DNA of 64,000 nucleotides from Pseudeuparius sepicola (Eukaryota > Arthropoda > Insecta > Coleoptera > Anthribidae). Numbering within the stretch: position 1 is the stretch's first letter; every line of letters begins with the position of its first letter. Position numbers and translations under genes: made by a program. The notes below the pieces were generated by a model, which was given only the letters and a program-made list of their open reading frames with translations, was not told where the DNA came from and did no database searches. Positions 12,004 to 23,288 of the stretch are shown piece after piece. The stretch lies in the NCBI GenBank assembly GCA_963920635.1, contig OY987298.1, positions 868,001 to 932,000 of the forward strand, given 5' to 3'.

Positions 12004-13554
12004 TAAGATTCAGTTTAAGGTAACTACCTACAAAAATTAAGACATTTTTATGTGACATTTGAATACTTAGGTATTAATTGAAGAATAATATAGATATAAT
12101 ATTAAAATATTGAAAATTTGAAGGTGCCAGCAATGGAAGAATGCCTTAGGGTTCACCGTAGAACGTAAATTTGCGAATATTCCACATGAGGAGGCATAAA
12201 ACCTAAAAAATTGAATTTTATTCATGTTCCAACCAAAGTCTACAGATATACCTACTAATTATGTAGATTCTGGTAATAGCTACCTTGTATTTTAATTTAA
12301 ATGCACCTACTAAAAACTAACGGTACACTTACCTACACAAATAATGTTGTACCAAGGTCTACAAATAGGTATACTAATGTTTGTAGACTTTGGTAAATAA
12401 CGGAAAGTCAATATGAACCTGCCCCCGTATAACTAGCTTGACGGCGATTTCGTTTAGTCGCCCTCGTAAATGCGAAGCGTGCGAGATGACGTTGATTTAC
12501 GACCAGTCGCAAAAAATTGTTGGCTTTTCGGAGAGAACAAAGAGTGAGCCGACTTTAGTATTTCTAGACTTTGCCAATAATACAGATGAAAGGTAGGTAT
12601 TTCTTATTTCTCCAGTTTCACCTTCCACACAAAAAAATGTTTGCAATGTTTTGAACTTCAAGAAAATATTTCCTTTCGCATTTTCCTTTTTAGTAGACCT
12701 CCCCCAGTGTGTGGTTAAAATTCACCGTGTGTATCTAAAGGCTCTTCATAAAATCCAAGTGAAAAATTAAGAATTTGTTCATTGCTGGATACCCGTATAT
12801 TTTCACTTATAATCTCCCTAGGGCCTGAATTATTTCCGGAATTTTAATTCATGCTCGCAGGAGATTCGGTACGAAAATTGTCAAAACTATTTGAAAATAC
12901 AATTAAATTGGTGACATATTATGGTGACTGGTGTTATTCTTGTATAGGAGGGAGATTTCCACTTATTAATCTTACAGCTAGGTGCTTATGGGAGGGTGAT
13001 TTCCGAAAAAATACACAAGTTGCCATGGCAACGTTAAGAAATGCTTGTGTTTTATTGGTTGTACCTTGTCGACATGAAATTTTCAAAAAAAAAATGCTTC
13101 ACGAACTTTGCCTAACAACTTTTTTATGCTAGAAGGCGACTTGCTCCAGAAGGGTTATCCGGTTGTTTCCCGATTCCAGTCTCACCCGAACTGTTCGCAT
13201 TACACATAATATTTCCCCTGTCGCATTCATTGCTCAATTCGGCCCATTCATAACTTCGCCGAGACTCGCTCTCATGAATTTTTATTGTGCCACCGCATCC
13301 ATTCAACTGATATAAAAGGTGTACTACGTATACCGGGTATTCCCGGCACTCGCAGTCTCCGACCTATTGTTGTTCTTTGAAGAGAATCGAGATAATTCCA
13401 TTTCTGTTGTACGGGACAATTTTCAACAGGTGATTCTCGACGGTAATTTGGCTAATTCGACGCTATTTACCTACTTTAGGTTGCCTTTATAGTTTGTGTT
13501 TATAAAGAGGCAGTTCAAGGGGAATTCAACGCCTGCCAATATGAACCAATGAAA
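12004..13554. other. Intergenic DNA, no gene recognised
   Basis: No domain-bearing ORF. The ORFs at 12851-13132 and 13124-13306 have no recognisable content. A patch around 12420-12560 is richer in GC and CpG than its surroundings. Confidence 0.4.
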
Positions 13555-14385
13555 TGACATAATTTTTGAAATTTTAACCAATCAGGTGATGATTTCAGTG
13601 ATTATTTCCCTCATACTGCTTGCATCCAATAAGGTAGCTCCTTCCGTAAGAATACAACCAATCATATGCCTCTGCTAGCGATAATTATTGCACTTGTGCA
13701 AAACCAGAGCGGTAATACCACTTGTGCAATTATCACGTCGTTGCTTAGCAACCGCGAATCTGTTCGATACAAACACGCACTTCTTAAAATTGGTGTGTTT
13801 GACACTAAATTATGCAGCTTATAAATTATGTTGCTAAATTGTTGTTATTAGACCTCCGTCTCCGTTTAAATTTGACACACATTCAGAACATAAACCAACG
13901 CTAACAGGGTGTGGTATAATCACATTTGCCTTGGATATCCAAGCGTCATGTTTGTTTACTCGAACGCTACAGTCGAAGCTGTCAATAAACTCGTTCAAAA
14001 TGAGTCGTTTTGGAAATGTAAACATAAAAAAAATTAATACAGAACTTATTAAATCGTATTCGTGAAATAATCTCGACAAATACCACTCGTGCCAGAAATT
14101 TTTCTAAATAATTTTATTCTCAAGCGCTATTTCGCCCATAGCGAAACCACTCGTACAAATTGGTCTTTTATTTTCTGATAAAATCCCGAGAGCGAAGCTC
14201 TCAATAAAATACTCGTGATCTTTCTAGGCAAAATAGCGCTTTCGAAAAAATTTTCGATAAAATTTCCGAATATTACATACGATAATTTTTTGAAAGCGCT
14301 GTTTTGCCTAGAAAGATCACGAGTATAAATTGGTCTTTTATTTTCTGATAAAATCCCTAGAGCCAAACTCGAGGGATTTTATCTC
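13555..14385 (-). mobile_element. Repeat family K, copy 1 (inverted)
   Basis: This is the reverse orientation of a repeat also seen at 14386-15130, 15241-15719 and 62640-63790. Shared blocks in this orientation include TTGCCTTGGATATCCAAGCG, GACCTCCGTCTCCGTTTAAA, GCAATTATCACGTCGTTGCT and TATTTCGCCCATAGCGAAAC. Copies 1 and 2 meet head to head near 14385 through a local hairpin (GATCACGAGTATAAATTGG and relatives). There is no transposase. The superfamily is unknown. Confidence 0.75.
13740..13752. promoter_or_regulatory. RFX X-box-like palindrome in repeat K copy 1
   Basis: GTTGCTTAGCAAC fits the RFX consensus RYYNYY-N(1-3)-RRNRAC with a 1 bp spacer. The same palindrome occurs at 14845-14857, 62945-62957 and 63694-63706, always within repeat K. 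Binding is inference. Confidence 0.5.
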
Positions 14386-15130
14386 TGAAAGTAAAAGCCC
14401 AATTTGTACGAGTGGTCTTGCTAATGGGCAAAATAGGGCTTGAGAATAAAATTATCTATAGAAAAATTTCCGGCACGAATTGTATTTCGAGATTATTTCT
14501 CGAATACGATTTAATAATTTCTGCATTAATTTTTTTCTATGTTTACATTTCCAAAACGGTTCATTTTGAAAGAGTTTATTGACAGCTTCGACTGTAGAGT
14601 TCGAGTAAACAAACATGACGCTTGGATATCCAAGGCAAATGCGATTATACCTACACCCTGTCAGCGTTGGTTTATTTTCTGAATGTGTCATAAATTTAAA
14701 CGGAGACGGAGGTCTAATAACAACAATTTAGCAATGCAAAAGTTATATAAATTCATTGATACGTTAGTAACGCAACAATTTAGAACAGTGTGAAACACAC
14801 AAACTTTAAGAAGTAGGTACGTGTTTGTATTCAACAGATTCGCGGTTGCTAAGCAACAATTTGCACAAGTGCAATTATCGCTAGCAGAGGCATATGATTG
14901 GTTGGATTTTTATGGAAGGAGCTACCTTATCGGATGCAAGCAGTATGAGGGAAATAATCGCTGAAATCCTACTCTCTTAGTTACGTCGTAGTTACGCTAA
15001 ACCAATATTGTGGCAGCTAAAACTGAAACCCGATAACTTCTTCACATTACCAAATTTAATATAGGAGTACCTAGATGTTTTCAGTTAACACATTGATCGT
15101 TAAATATCTATTAGCACAAAAAAATATTCA
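14386..15130 (+). mobile_element. Repeat family K, copy 2
   Basis: Forward copy with AATAAAAGCCCAATTTGTAC, GGAAATGTAAACATAG-type blocks (diverged), GGATATCCAAGGCAAATGCG, ACGGAGACGGAGGTCTAATA and the X-box palindrome at 14845-14857. Its right part (TTAGTTACGTCGTAGTTACG, ATATTGTGGCAGCTAAAACT) appears inverted at the left end of the 62640-63790 copy. The boundary near 15130 is approximate. Confidence 0.7.
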
Positions 15131-15240
15131 GAACGGAAAGCGCAACCTACATGACAGCTGTCAAAATTTATTTAATAGACTTTAACTTTTAATCATGGTA
15201 ATTAAATTTATATACGGCTAGTTAAGTTAAACATTCATTT

Positions 15241-15719
15241 GACCTCAATCCCGAGAGCGAAGCCTGGGGGGATTTTATCTCTGAAAATAAAAGCCCAATT
15301 TGTACGAGTGGTTTTGCTAATGGGCAAAATAGGGCTTGAGAATAAAATTATCTAGAAAAATTTCCGGCACGAGTGGTATTTGTCGAGATTATTTCTCGAA
15401 TACGATTTAATAATTTCGGTATTAATTTTTTTCTATGTTTACATTTCCAAAACGATTCATTTTGAACGAGTTTATTGACAGCTTCGACTGTAGCGTTGGA
15501 GTAAACAAAATTTACGCTTGGATATCCAAGGCAAATGCGATTATACCTACATCCTGTCAGCGTTGGTTTATTTTCTGAATGTGTCATAAATTTAAACGGA
15601 GACGGAGGTCTAATAACCAAAATTTAGCAATGTAAAAGTTATATAAATTCATTGATACGATAGTAACGCAACAATTTAGAACAGTGTGAAGCACACAAAC
15701 TTTAAGAAGTAGGTACGTG
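15241..15719 (+). mobile_element. Repeat family K, copy 3, truncated
   Basis: Forward copy starting near TCCCGAGAGCGAAGCCTGG and running through the GACGGAGGTCTAATAACC block. It stops at AAGAAGTAGGTACGTG, exactly where a hAT end (CACGGGCGTAGCC) begins. In copy 2 the sequence at that point continues TTTGTATTCAACAG. The missing half was not found beyond the hAT pair, so it was lost by rearrangement. Confidence 0.75.
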
Positions 15720-16852
15720 CACGGGCGTAGCCAGGATTTAGTTTTGGGGGGGGGGGTTAGTTTGAGAAGTAAATAAAACAACAAAAATATACTTACATGA
15801 AATTTAATATCTATATATTCATCCGAAAAACTACGACATATTTATAAAGTTCTTAACTTTAAATGAAATGGATAAATTAATTTCGTTCCTCTGCGCTAAA
15901 TCTAAAACCATTAAAGAAGAAATCTTCGGCTTTTTCTTTTAAATATATCCACTACTTCATCTGCATGAATTTCTGTTCCATAGTGAATGTTCATTAGAGC
16001 CAAACCATTAAGTCTGTTTTTACTTGTAGTGTTTCGTAAATAGTTTTTCAGTCTCCTTATTCTCGAGAAAGACCTTTCTGGGGTAGCAGTGGATACAGGA
16101 ATGGTAGCCAAGATTTGTAGTAATGTGTAAATATTAGGATAAAGGTTTTTATCGCACATATCTAGGCATTCCAAACTAGATTTCGGGGTAGGCAGTCTTC
16201 TTATCAGCATGCAAGGTAGCTGAAGCTTTGATAGCTAAATCCAAATTTGTTTCTTTATTAGAAACCCCTTGACCTTGACTACACCACTTTTTCCAGTAGT
16301 CCATACCTTTAAGTTTATCACCCTTCCTTTTCTTCCCCTCCATTTTTCGACAGTAATAATGATTCACGTATCTATCCTTAACAAGGTCATCGAATAACAT
16401 CGCACTAAAATTACTCACTTACACGGTGCACTTAATTCTCTTCACTATTCGTTCACCACTTTTCACTTTTATTCGCTTCGAGTTCGCATGGAACAATACT
16501 GCCGTAAGCGCGGTCACGCGCCGCGGCGCCGCTTATATAGCAGCCCAGTAGCCGTCCAGAAACTTCCACGAACTTCCACAAAGTTCCGCTCATTTCGACC
16601 TAGGGGCGTGGCGAATACTCGAGAAACAACGCAAAGTGTCCCTACAATACAAAATAGTTCGGCTGCAACTGCGTCTGCCTCTCGTCAAAAGATGGCGCTA
16701 GGCGCTACTATTACTACATATATTCAAACGTAATAATAATTTAACTCTTCACTCCTCGTATTTTTTCGGTATAATATTAGGTAATATTTTGCTTATTTCG
16801 GGGGGGGGGGGGGGGGTTGAACCCCGAACCCCCCCCCTTGGCTACGCCCGTG
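15720..16852 (-). mobile_element. Non-autonomous hAT element, copy A
   Basis: Ends are CACGGGCGTAGCCAGG at 15720 and the inverted CCTTGGCTACGCCCGTG to 16852. On the - strand, 16210-15911 encodes the hAT C-terminal dimerisation region: PNIYTLLQILATIPVSTAT, then ERSFSRIRRLKNYLRNTTS and LALMNIHYG. Further 5', 16418-16176 encodes an N-terminal stretch with YWKKWCSQGQGVSNKETN. The catalytic core between these parts is missing, so this is an internally deleted derivative. A G-rich homopolymer lies inside the promoter-side end. The flanks (GGTACGTG and CCTCAATC) do not match, so the copy has been rearranged after insertion. Confidence 0.85.
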
Positions 16853-17251
16853 CCTCAATCCACCGATCCTATAATAGGGAGTATAATAGCGGCCAATATA
16901 ATTTTTATTTGCGGAATTGGAACTAGCTACCGACTTACTGAATCCTTTGTTTCCGTCCAACCCCCTGTATGTTTGGGGCACTCCTTGCCGCCAACCCCCC
17001 CCCCCCCCGTGGGGGGGGGTGCGGACCTCCGCCGCGATGGCCGCGCCGCGATCGATCGGCCCTTCCGTCCACTAGCCCCCCCCTCCCCCCCGCCCGTCCC
17101 CCCTCGCCCCCCGGATCCCCCCCTCGCCCCCGGATCCCCCCCGCCGCCACCCCCGGCCGCGCCGCGGGGTCCGCGGACGGGGGGCGGATTTTCGGGGGGA
17201 GGAGGGTCTCGGGTCGAAACCCAAGCGGTGGCCGCCCGATAGTGTGCCAGG
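16853..17251. other. Spacer between inverted hAT copies, with GC-rich island
   Basis: This separates hAT copies A and B. Positions about 16988-17240 are extremely GC-rich with long C or G runs. All overlapping ORFs in this part are low-complexity (proline, arginine or glycine rich) and are not genes. The sequence 16853-16985 is of ordinary composition. Confidence 0.6.
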
Positions 17252-18369
17252 CACGGGCGTAGCCAAGGGGGGGGTTTCGGGGGTTCAAACCCCCCCCCCC
17301 CGAAATAAGCAAAATATTACCTAATATTATACCGAAAAAATACGAGGGGTGAAGAGTTAAATTATTATTACGTTTGAATACATGTAATAATAGTAGCGCC
17401 TAGCGCCATCTTTTGACGAGAGGCAGACGCAGTTGCAGCCGAACTATTTTGTATTGTAGGGACACTTTGCGTTGTTTCTCGATTATTCGCCACGCCCCTA
17501 TAGGTCGAAATGAGCGGAACTTTGTGGAAGTTCGTGGAAGTTTCTGGACGGCTACTGGGCTGCTATATAAGCGGCGCCGCGGCGCGTGACCGCGCTTACG
17601 GCAGTATTGTTCCATGCGAACTCGAAGCGAATAAAAGTGAAAAGTGGTGAACGAATAGTGAAGAGAATTAAGTGTACCGTGTAAGTGAGTAATTTTAGAG
17701 CGCTGTTATTCTATGACCTTGTTAAGGATAGATACGTGAATCATTATTACTGTCGAAAAATGGAGGGGAAAAAAGGAAGGGTGATAAACTTAAAGGTATG
17801 GACTACTGGAAAAAGTGGTGTAGTCAAGGTCAAGGGGTTTCTAATAAAGAAACAAATTTGGATTTAGCTATCAAAGCTTCAGCTACCTTGCATGCTGATA
17901 AGAAGACTGCCTACCCCGAAATCTAGTTTGGAATGCCTAGATATGTGCGATAAAAACCTTTATCCTAATATTTACACATTACTACAAATCTTGGCTACCA
18001 TTCCTGTATCCACTGCTACCCCAGAAAGGTCTTTCTCGAGCCTAAGGAGACTGAAAAACTATTTACGAAACACTACAAGTGAAAACAGACTTAATGGTTA
18101 ATGAACATTCACTATGAAACAGAAATTCATGCAGATGAAGTAGTGGATATATTTAAAAGAAAAAGCCGAAGATTTCTTCTTTAATGGTTTTAGATTTAGC
18201 GCAGAGGAACGAAATTAATTTATCCATTTCATTTAAAGTTGTTTGTTGTCGTAGTTTTTCGGATGAATATATAGATATTAAATTTCATGTAAGTATATTT
18301 TTGTTGTTTTATTTACTTCTCAAACTAAACCCCCCCCCCCCCCAAAACTAAATCCTGGCTACGCCCGTG
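17252..18369 (+). mobile_element. Non-autonomous hAT element, copy B
   Basis: Same element as copy A in the opposite orientation, from CACGGGCGTAGCCAAGG (17252) to GGCTACGCCCGTG (18369). The N-terminal remnant begins near 17685 and the dimerisation part lies at 17892-18190. In this copy the latter carries a small deletion that truncates the ORF after NRLNG. There is no catalytic core. Flanks GTGCCAGG and TTGGTCCT do not match. Copies A and B may have come together by recombination around the GC-rich spacer. Confidence 0.85.
17537..17570 (+). promoter_or_regulatory. hAT promoter: heat-shock-element-like motif plus TATA box
   Basis: TATATAA lies at 17564-17570. Just upstream is GAAGTTTCTGGAC (17537-17549), which reads as alternating GAA-nn-TTC-nn-GA(C), the layout of a heat-shock element with an imperfect third unit. 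The same block is present in copy A (inverted, TATA near 16533-16538) and copy D (TATA at 42167-42173). It is absent from copy C, where an internal deletion removed it. Function is inference. Confidence 0.45.
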
Positions 18370-19482
18370 TTGGTCCTATTTACAAATAAAACAATGCACT
18401 TTATCATACTAAAAGTTATAAGAAATTTGAAGAAGTTATATGAAAAAAAAAACTTTTGGAGCATCTTTCAAAGGTAGCTTGTCAAATATTTACCTGTGAA
18501 ACGAAATCCCGGGCTCTTGCTTTTCGCTTCTGCTTTTGCAACCAAACGCTGAACAATTAACCATCGTAAGAGTTAAGAGTATATTTTCCCCTTAGTCACT
18601 GTTCATCTTTTAATTCACAAATCCACGAAATTAACTCACAACGTACTCCCTTTGTCTGCCACATATAAAATGGCCGCCGTTCAAAGGGACGTAACAAAAT
18701 TTATACACGTCAAGTTAGGCAAGCGCGGTGTCCTCTTTCTTTCCTTGTCTAAGATTTTCACACTATTCGTTCCCAGGAATTCAATTATGGATTATTCCGA
18801 ATGAATGTTATTATACCCTCGCAGGACCTGTACGAGTTGTACCCACCTGTTACGCCATATCCAAAACTCTCTCTCGCCTTTAACGGTAGTTAAAAGTTTA
18901 ATAAAAACAAACAAATTGCTTTGCCCTCTCTCCAACCCCACACACATACTATATCTGATTCTTATGGCCACTTGTTGCGTTAATGTGATTTAAAGTCTAG
19001 ACCTGCATATTCCTCACAGGGGCGGAAAATGAAAATGGGGCAACGGGCGATGCGTTGGGGGATGAAATGAACGAGGGTGGATTCGAACGAGAATGTTGGA
19101 TATATCGACGCGTATATGTCATCTTCTAGAGCCGATGGAAAATGTAATGCGACTTTTTCATTATAAAGTAATATCGAAAACAAAACAGAATTTTAAAGCG
19201 TTAATATAATTTTCTTTTGAAAAATACATGCAAGTAGCGCTCTAGCCACTGTGGCGACTAGGCGACTCGGTCTTGTCAATATCTTGAGTACAGGTGTGTG
19301 GACCGTGGCGTGTAGTGATTTCCGCGGTTCGCGAGGCCATGAACTTGTACCTATTGAAGTTGAAAGTAAACACTGATAGAGTGTTTTTATTTTGATGCAT
19401 ATTTTCACATTTTGCGCTTAGTTTTGTGTTTTGTCTCTGCAAACAACGTGCATCCGTTGTGGGAAACTAAGAGCTTCCTATA
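18370..19482. other. Intergenic DNA between hAT copies
   Basis: No gene is recognised. A ~50 bp segment near 18965-19005 (CCACTTGTTGC, TTTAAAGTCTAGAC) is related in inverted form to 23543-23580, hinting at an old repeat or duplicated flank. Confidence 0.4.
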
Positions 19483-19490
19483 CAGTGTGG

Positions 19491-20275
19491 CACGGGCGAA
19501 CCCCCCCCCCCCCCCCCCGAAATAAGCAAAATATTACCTAATATTACACCGAAAAAATACGAGGAGTGAAGAGTTAAATTATTATTACGTTTGAATATAT
19601 GTAGTAATAGTAGCGCCTAGCGCCATCTTTTGACGAGAGGCCTGTCGAAAAATAGAGGGGAAAAAAGGAAGGGTGATAAACCTAAAGGTATGGACTACTG
19701 GAAAAAGTGGTGTAGTCAAGGTCAAAGGGTTTCTAATAAAGAAACAAATTTGGATTTAGCTATCAAAGCTTCAGCTACCTTGCATGCTGATAAGAAGACT
19801 GCCTACCCCGAAATCTAGTTTGGAATGCCTAGATATGTGCGATAAAAACCTTTATCTCATATTTACACATTACTACAAATCTTGGCTACCATTCCTGTAT
19901 CCACTGCTACCCCAGAAAGGTCTTTCTCGAGCCTAAGGAGACTGAAAAACTATTTACGAAACACTACAAGTGAAAACAGACTTAATGGTTTGGCTCTAAT
20001 GAACATTCACTATGGAACAGAAATTCCTGCAGATGAAGTAGTGGATATATTTAAAAGAAAAAGCCGAAGATTTCTTCTTTAATGGTTTTAGATTTAGCGC
20101 AGCGGAACGAAATTAATTTATCCATTTCATTTAAAGTTGAGGACTTTATAAATATGTCGTAGTTTTTCGGATGAATATATAGATATTAAATTTCATGTAA
20201 GTATATTTTTGTTGTTTTATTTACTTCTCAAACTAACCCCCCCCCCCCAAAAACTAAATCCTGGCTACGCCGGTG
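19491..20275 (+). mobile_element. Non-autonomous hAT element, copy C, with perfect 8 bp duplication
   Basis: This copy is flanked by CAGTGTGG on both sides (19483-19490 and 20276-20283), the 8 bp target duplication of hAT transposons. It is shorter than copies A, B and D (785 bp): a deletion joins GACGAGAGGCC to the start of the N-terminal remnant (19641) and removes the HSE-like and TATA promoter. The C-terminal dimerisation region is intact at 19810-20082. Its 5' inverted repeat is shortened to CACGGGCG, and the 3' one has a substitution (CGCCGGTG). Confidence 0.9.
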
Positions 20276-20800
20276 CAGTGTGGTCATTTAAGTGTGCGAC
20301 ATATGGGACTTTTTTTTATAAATTGGGCACAACCAAAATACATATATTACCGAAAGTTGATGCATGTTCAATAATCATATTAGGTGCACTTAGAATGGTT
20401 GCAAGTTAAACAGCATATAGGGTAGATAAAAAAATGTAAAAATTGTACAAGAGTAAAGTATCCCTATTTCAAAAAATTCAGCAAAAGAATATTACGAAAA
20501 GTTGTTTAGAATTAAAAGCTATGGCTAAATACCAAAACATAGCCTCCAAACAAAAAAATTTCGTCAATTAATTTCCAGTTTCTTAATAAACATTTAAAAT
20601 AAAAATTTGCACCATAAATGAGAGTTTTTAATATACATATTATCATTACTAATGTTTTACCTTGTTCAGAAAAATTTTAAAAGTTTTGTTTAATATCGAT
20701 GAAACAAACATGAAGTTGGTGATTATCTAAAAAAATCAAAATCTAAGTTAATTTCACAAATATGTTTGAATTTGAACAAAGTTATGCGAAATTGATTTAT

Positions 20801-21667
20801 GCCTGTTTTACATTGACAATTTCTTCATGAATTAATTCATGAAGTCACTTCAAGGACAAATTATTATAAAAAGTCGTATATTACATTGGCAATTTCTTCC
20901 TGAATTCCCGAATTAGAGCATGTTCTATTTTCCGTCAAGTTTTGCGTGAACTTCAGGAGTACTAACATTGAAAATTTGAACACAAAGAAGGTTATATTTT
21001 GATACTGGTTTTGTTTGAGGTATTATAGACAAGGAAGAGGAGAGTACATAGTTTTAAAGAAAATATACTTAGATAAAATGTGTGTGAAATGTTATAATAT
21101 GCTTTATTTATGTATTCCCCTGCCAAGGCACACCTCTCTCATTCACGAAATAATCACAAAACTCCTCTTGGGCAGCAACGCAAGCATGTCTTGGTGAGCA
21201 TGTTTGGTAAGAAAGTCCAAATTGAAATATATAGTCTTTATCAAGCTCTTCTAGGATGGAAGTAGGACATACGGGGCTCAAAAATTATGTAATGTGCAAC
21301 ATGCCAATGTTATGGTTTGCACTTTTTCCACATTCAAATTAATTGTAGTCAAAAAAACTCTAAATCGTTTGGCTAAAATGCCAAATGCATTTTCAACTAC
21401 TCTTCTAGCCAGACTTAATCTGTAGTTAAAGATGCTTTTGATGAAGATGCACATGGTTAGAAAATATGTTCTGATAGGGGAAATGCAGCACAGAAAAAAT
21501 ATTTTGTTATTTATTCTCTGTTCGCTAGAATCTGACATAAGGTGACAAAAAAATTCATCAATTTCTTTATCAGTGTAAAATAGAACTTGACGTGAATTAA
21601 TTCATGAATTTATTTATAAACTTATTCATGAATTAATTCATGAAGAAATTGTCAATGTAAAACAGGC
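20801..21667 (-). mobile_element. PIF/Harbinger-type element, deleted
   Basis: Inverted ends GCCTGTTTTACATTGACAAT (20801) and ATTGTCAATGTAAAACAGGC (to 21667), with subterminal CATGAATTAATTCATG palindromes. The flanks show TTTAT on both sides, a possible 5 bp duplication. Harbinger normally gives 3 bp, so the exact duplication is uncertain. The interior encodes a transposase C-terminus on the - strand. Confidence 0.75.
21278..21538 (-). pseudogene. Harbinger (HARBI1-like) transposase C-terminal fragment
   Basis: An 86-codon reading frame ends in YRLSLARRVVENAFGILAKR, FRVFLTTINLNVEKVQ and LACCTLHNF. This is the hallmark of the C-terminal part of the DDE domain of PIF/Harbinger nucleases and of the domesticated HARBI1. 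In the family, the final acidic residue of the triad lies in the VVENAFG segment, and E is present here. The two upstream aspartates and the N-terminus are absent, so the protein cannot be active. Confidence 0.85.
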
Positions 21668-22220
21668 TTTATTTTGATTGATTTATGAAATTGTTTAGGG
21701 TGAATATTAAAACATTTTTTTTGGGAAATTATTAATGTTTTTAAAAAATATATTTTTTTTTCTTAGGGGGTCAAGTTTTGGTATTTAGGCATAACTTTTA
21801 ATTCTAGGCAACTTTTCTTAATAACATTTTGCTGAATTTTCTGAAATAAGGGTACCTACTTTACTCTTATACCATTTTTATATTTTTTGACCTACCCTGT
21901 ATGCTGTTTGACTTGCAACCATTATAAGTGGGCCTAATATGATTATCGACCATGCACCAACTTTCGGGAATATTTGTATTTTCGTTGTGCAATTAATAAA
22001 AAGGTCCCATATGTTGCACACATTTGTATTCTCCTACACCCACTAATTACTGTTGATTGACACTGAAAAATCAAAAAGGTAATAAATTCACTTAGTCTAT
22101 GCATACATTTTTGAAATATCTTAAAAAAGGTAGGTACAAAAAAAGTAAATTTACGATATGTTGTGCAACCCGTATAGTTTTTATAAAGGTAACTTTGAGT
22201 GCGTTACTCTCATGCTACCC

Positions 22221-23288
22221 AGAGCTGGGCAGATCTAGTTAAAAAAGATAATTTAAAGATCTAAGATCGTTTTAAAGATCTAAGATTGTTTTAGAGATCT
22301 AAGATCTTTAAATTGATCTAAGATCGTTATAACGATGTAAGATCTTTTCCTCATTTGTTTTCGTTCATTTTTGAAACGACTTATATAAAATAATGTTTTA
22401 TTTTTGAAGAATAAAAAATAGTGCTCTAGGTTGTTCTGGAATAAGAGTTTTTGTTTTTATATCTACATATTTGTAAAATATGTTCTCATTTTGACCTCAG
22501 TTGTTGTAAGTAGTTCGTTTTTGAAACGTGATTTTTTTATACAAAATAATGTAGGTAGAAACGTAGGTATATATTTTTTATAAGAATAAGAATGAATAGT
22601 TTTGTACTAACAAGGATTTTTCTTTTTATACATATAATCATAGCCGATCGAACCTAAACACTGATATAATCTACATATTATTTCTAAAGTTTACCTCAGG
22701 AGATCTCTAGGTCTCAGTTAAAGTGCAAATTGTCAGAATTCGCGAAAATTGACAAATAATATAAACAAACTGACGTACATTTTACCTACAACTACAAGAA
22801 CCTATTTCGAGGTCAAATTTAAGTGAATGCTTTACGATAATTTGTATTTTATTTTCAATTATCTATTTCTCAAAATTCCGAATTTTATAACTTAAGTTAT
22901 AAAATTATAAATTGCATAAATAATCGGTGAACACGTTTTTACAAGAAAAGTCTAATTCTCCATAGGTATATCAACTGATTGATTACGTAACCAGTTCAGT
23001 TAGAGTTGTAACTTTACGTAACTAGTTAGATCGTTTAGAAGATCTTAAACTGTTTAGAAGGTCTTAGATCGTTTAGAACATCTTAGATTGTTTAGAGGAT
23101 CTTAGATCGTTCATAAGATCGATTGATCTTTATTAAACAGATCCTTTTTAGACGATCTTTGACCTAAGATCGTTTTTGCATGGAAAGATGTATTTTTAAA
23201 CGATCTTAGATCTTTTTTTGAAAAACGATCTGATCTATGATCTATGATCTATGATCTAGATCTTTTTTGGCGCGATCTTTCCGAGCTA
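22221..23288. mobile_element. Element with GATC-rich subterminal arrays
   Basis: Two clusters of the word AGATCTAAGATCGTTT (and variants GATCTTAGATCGTTTAGAA) lie at 22230-22350 and 23020-23285 in opposite polarity. They flank about 670 bp of plain AT-rich DNA. Weak terminal repeats GAGCTGGGCAGATC (22222) and GATCTTTCCGAGC (ending about 23286) close the unit. No coding capacity. The superfamily is unknown. Confidence 0.65.

Larger units (their letters stand above)
20292..22022. mobile_element. Long palindromic element hosting a Harbinger relic
   Basis: The arms at about 20292-20560 and 21750-22022 mirror each other. Examples are GACATATGGGAC versus GTCCCATATGTTG, CAACCATT with AAACAGCATA, and GGCTAAATACCAAAAC versus its complement near 21775. 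The middle is filled by the 20801-21667 element. The arms are diverged by indels. The outermost ends could not be fixed exactly. Confidence 0.7.

Noticed and set aside
16817..17312. Long proline/arginine/glycine-rich ORFs on both strands
   Set aside because: Open frames on several strands at once are expected in very GC-rich DNA without stop codons.
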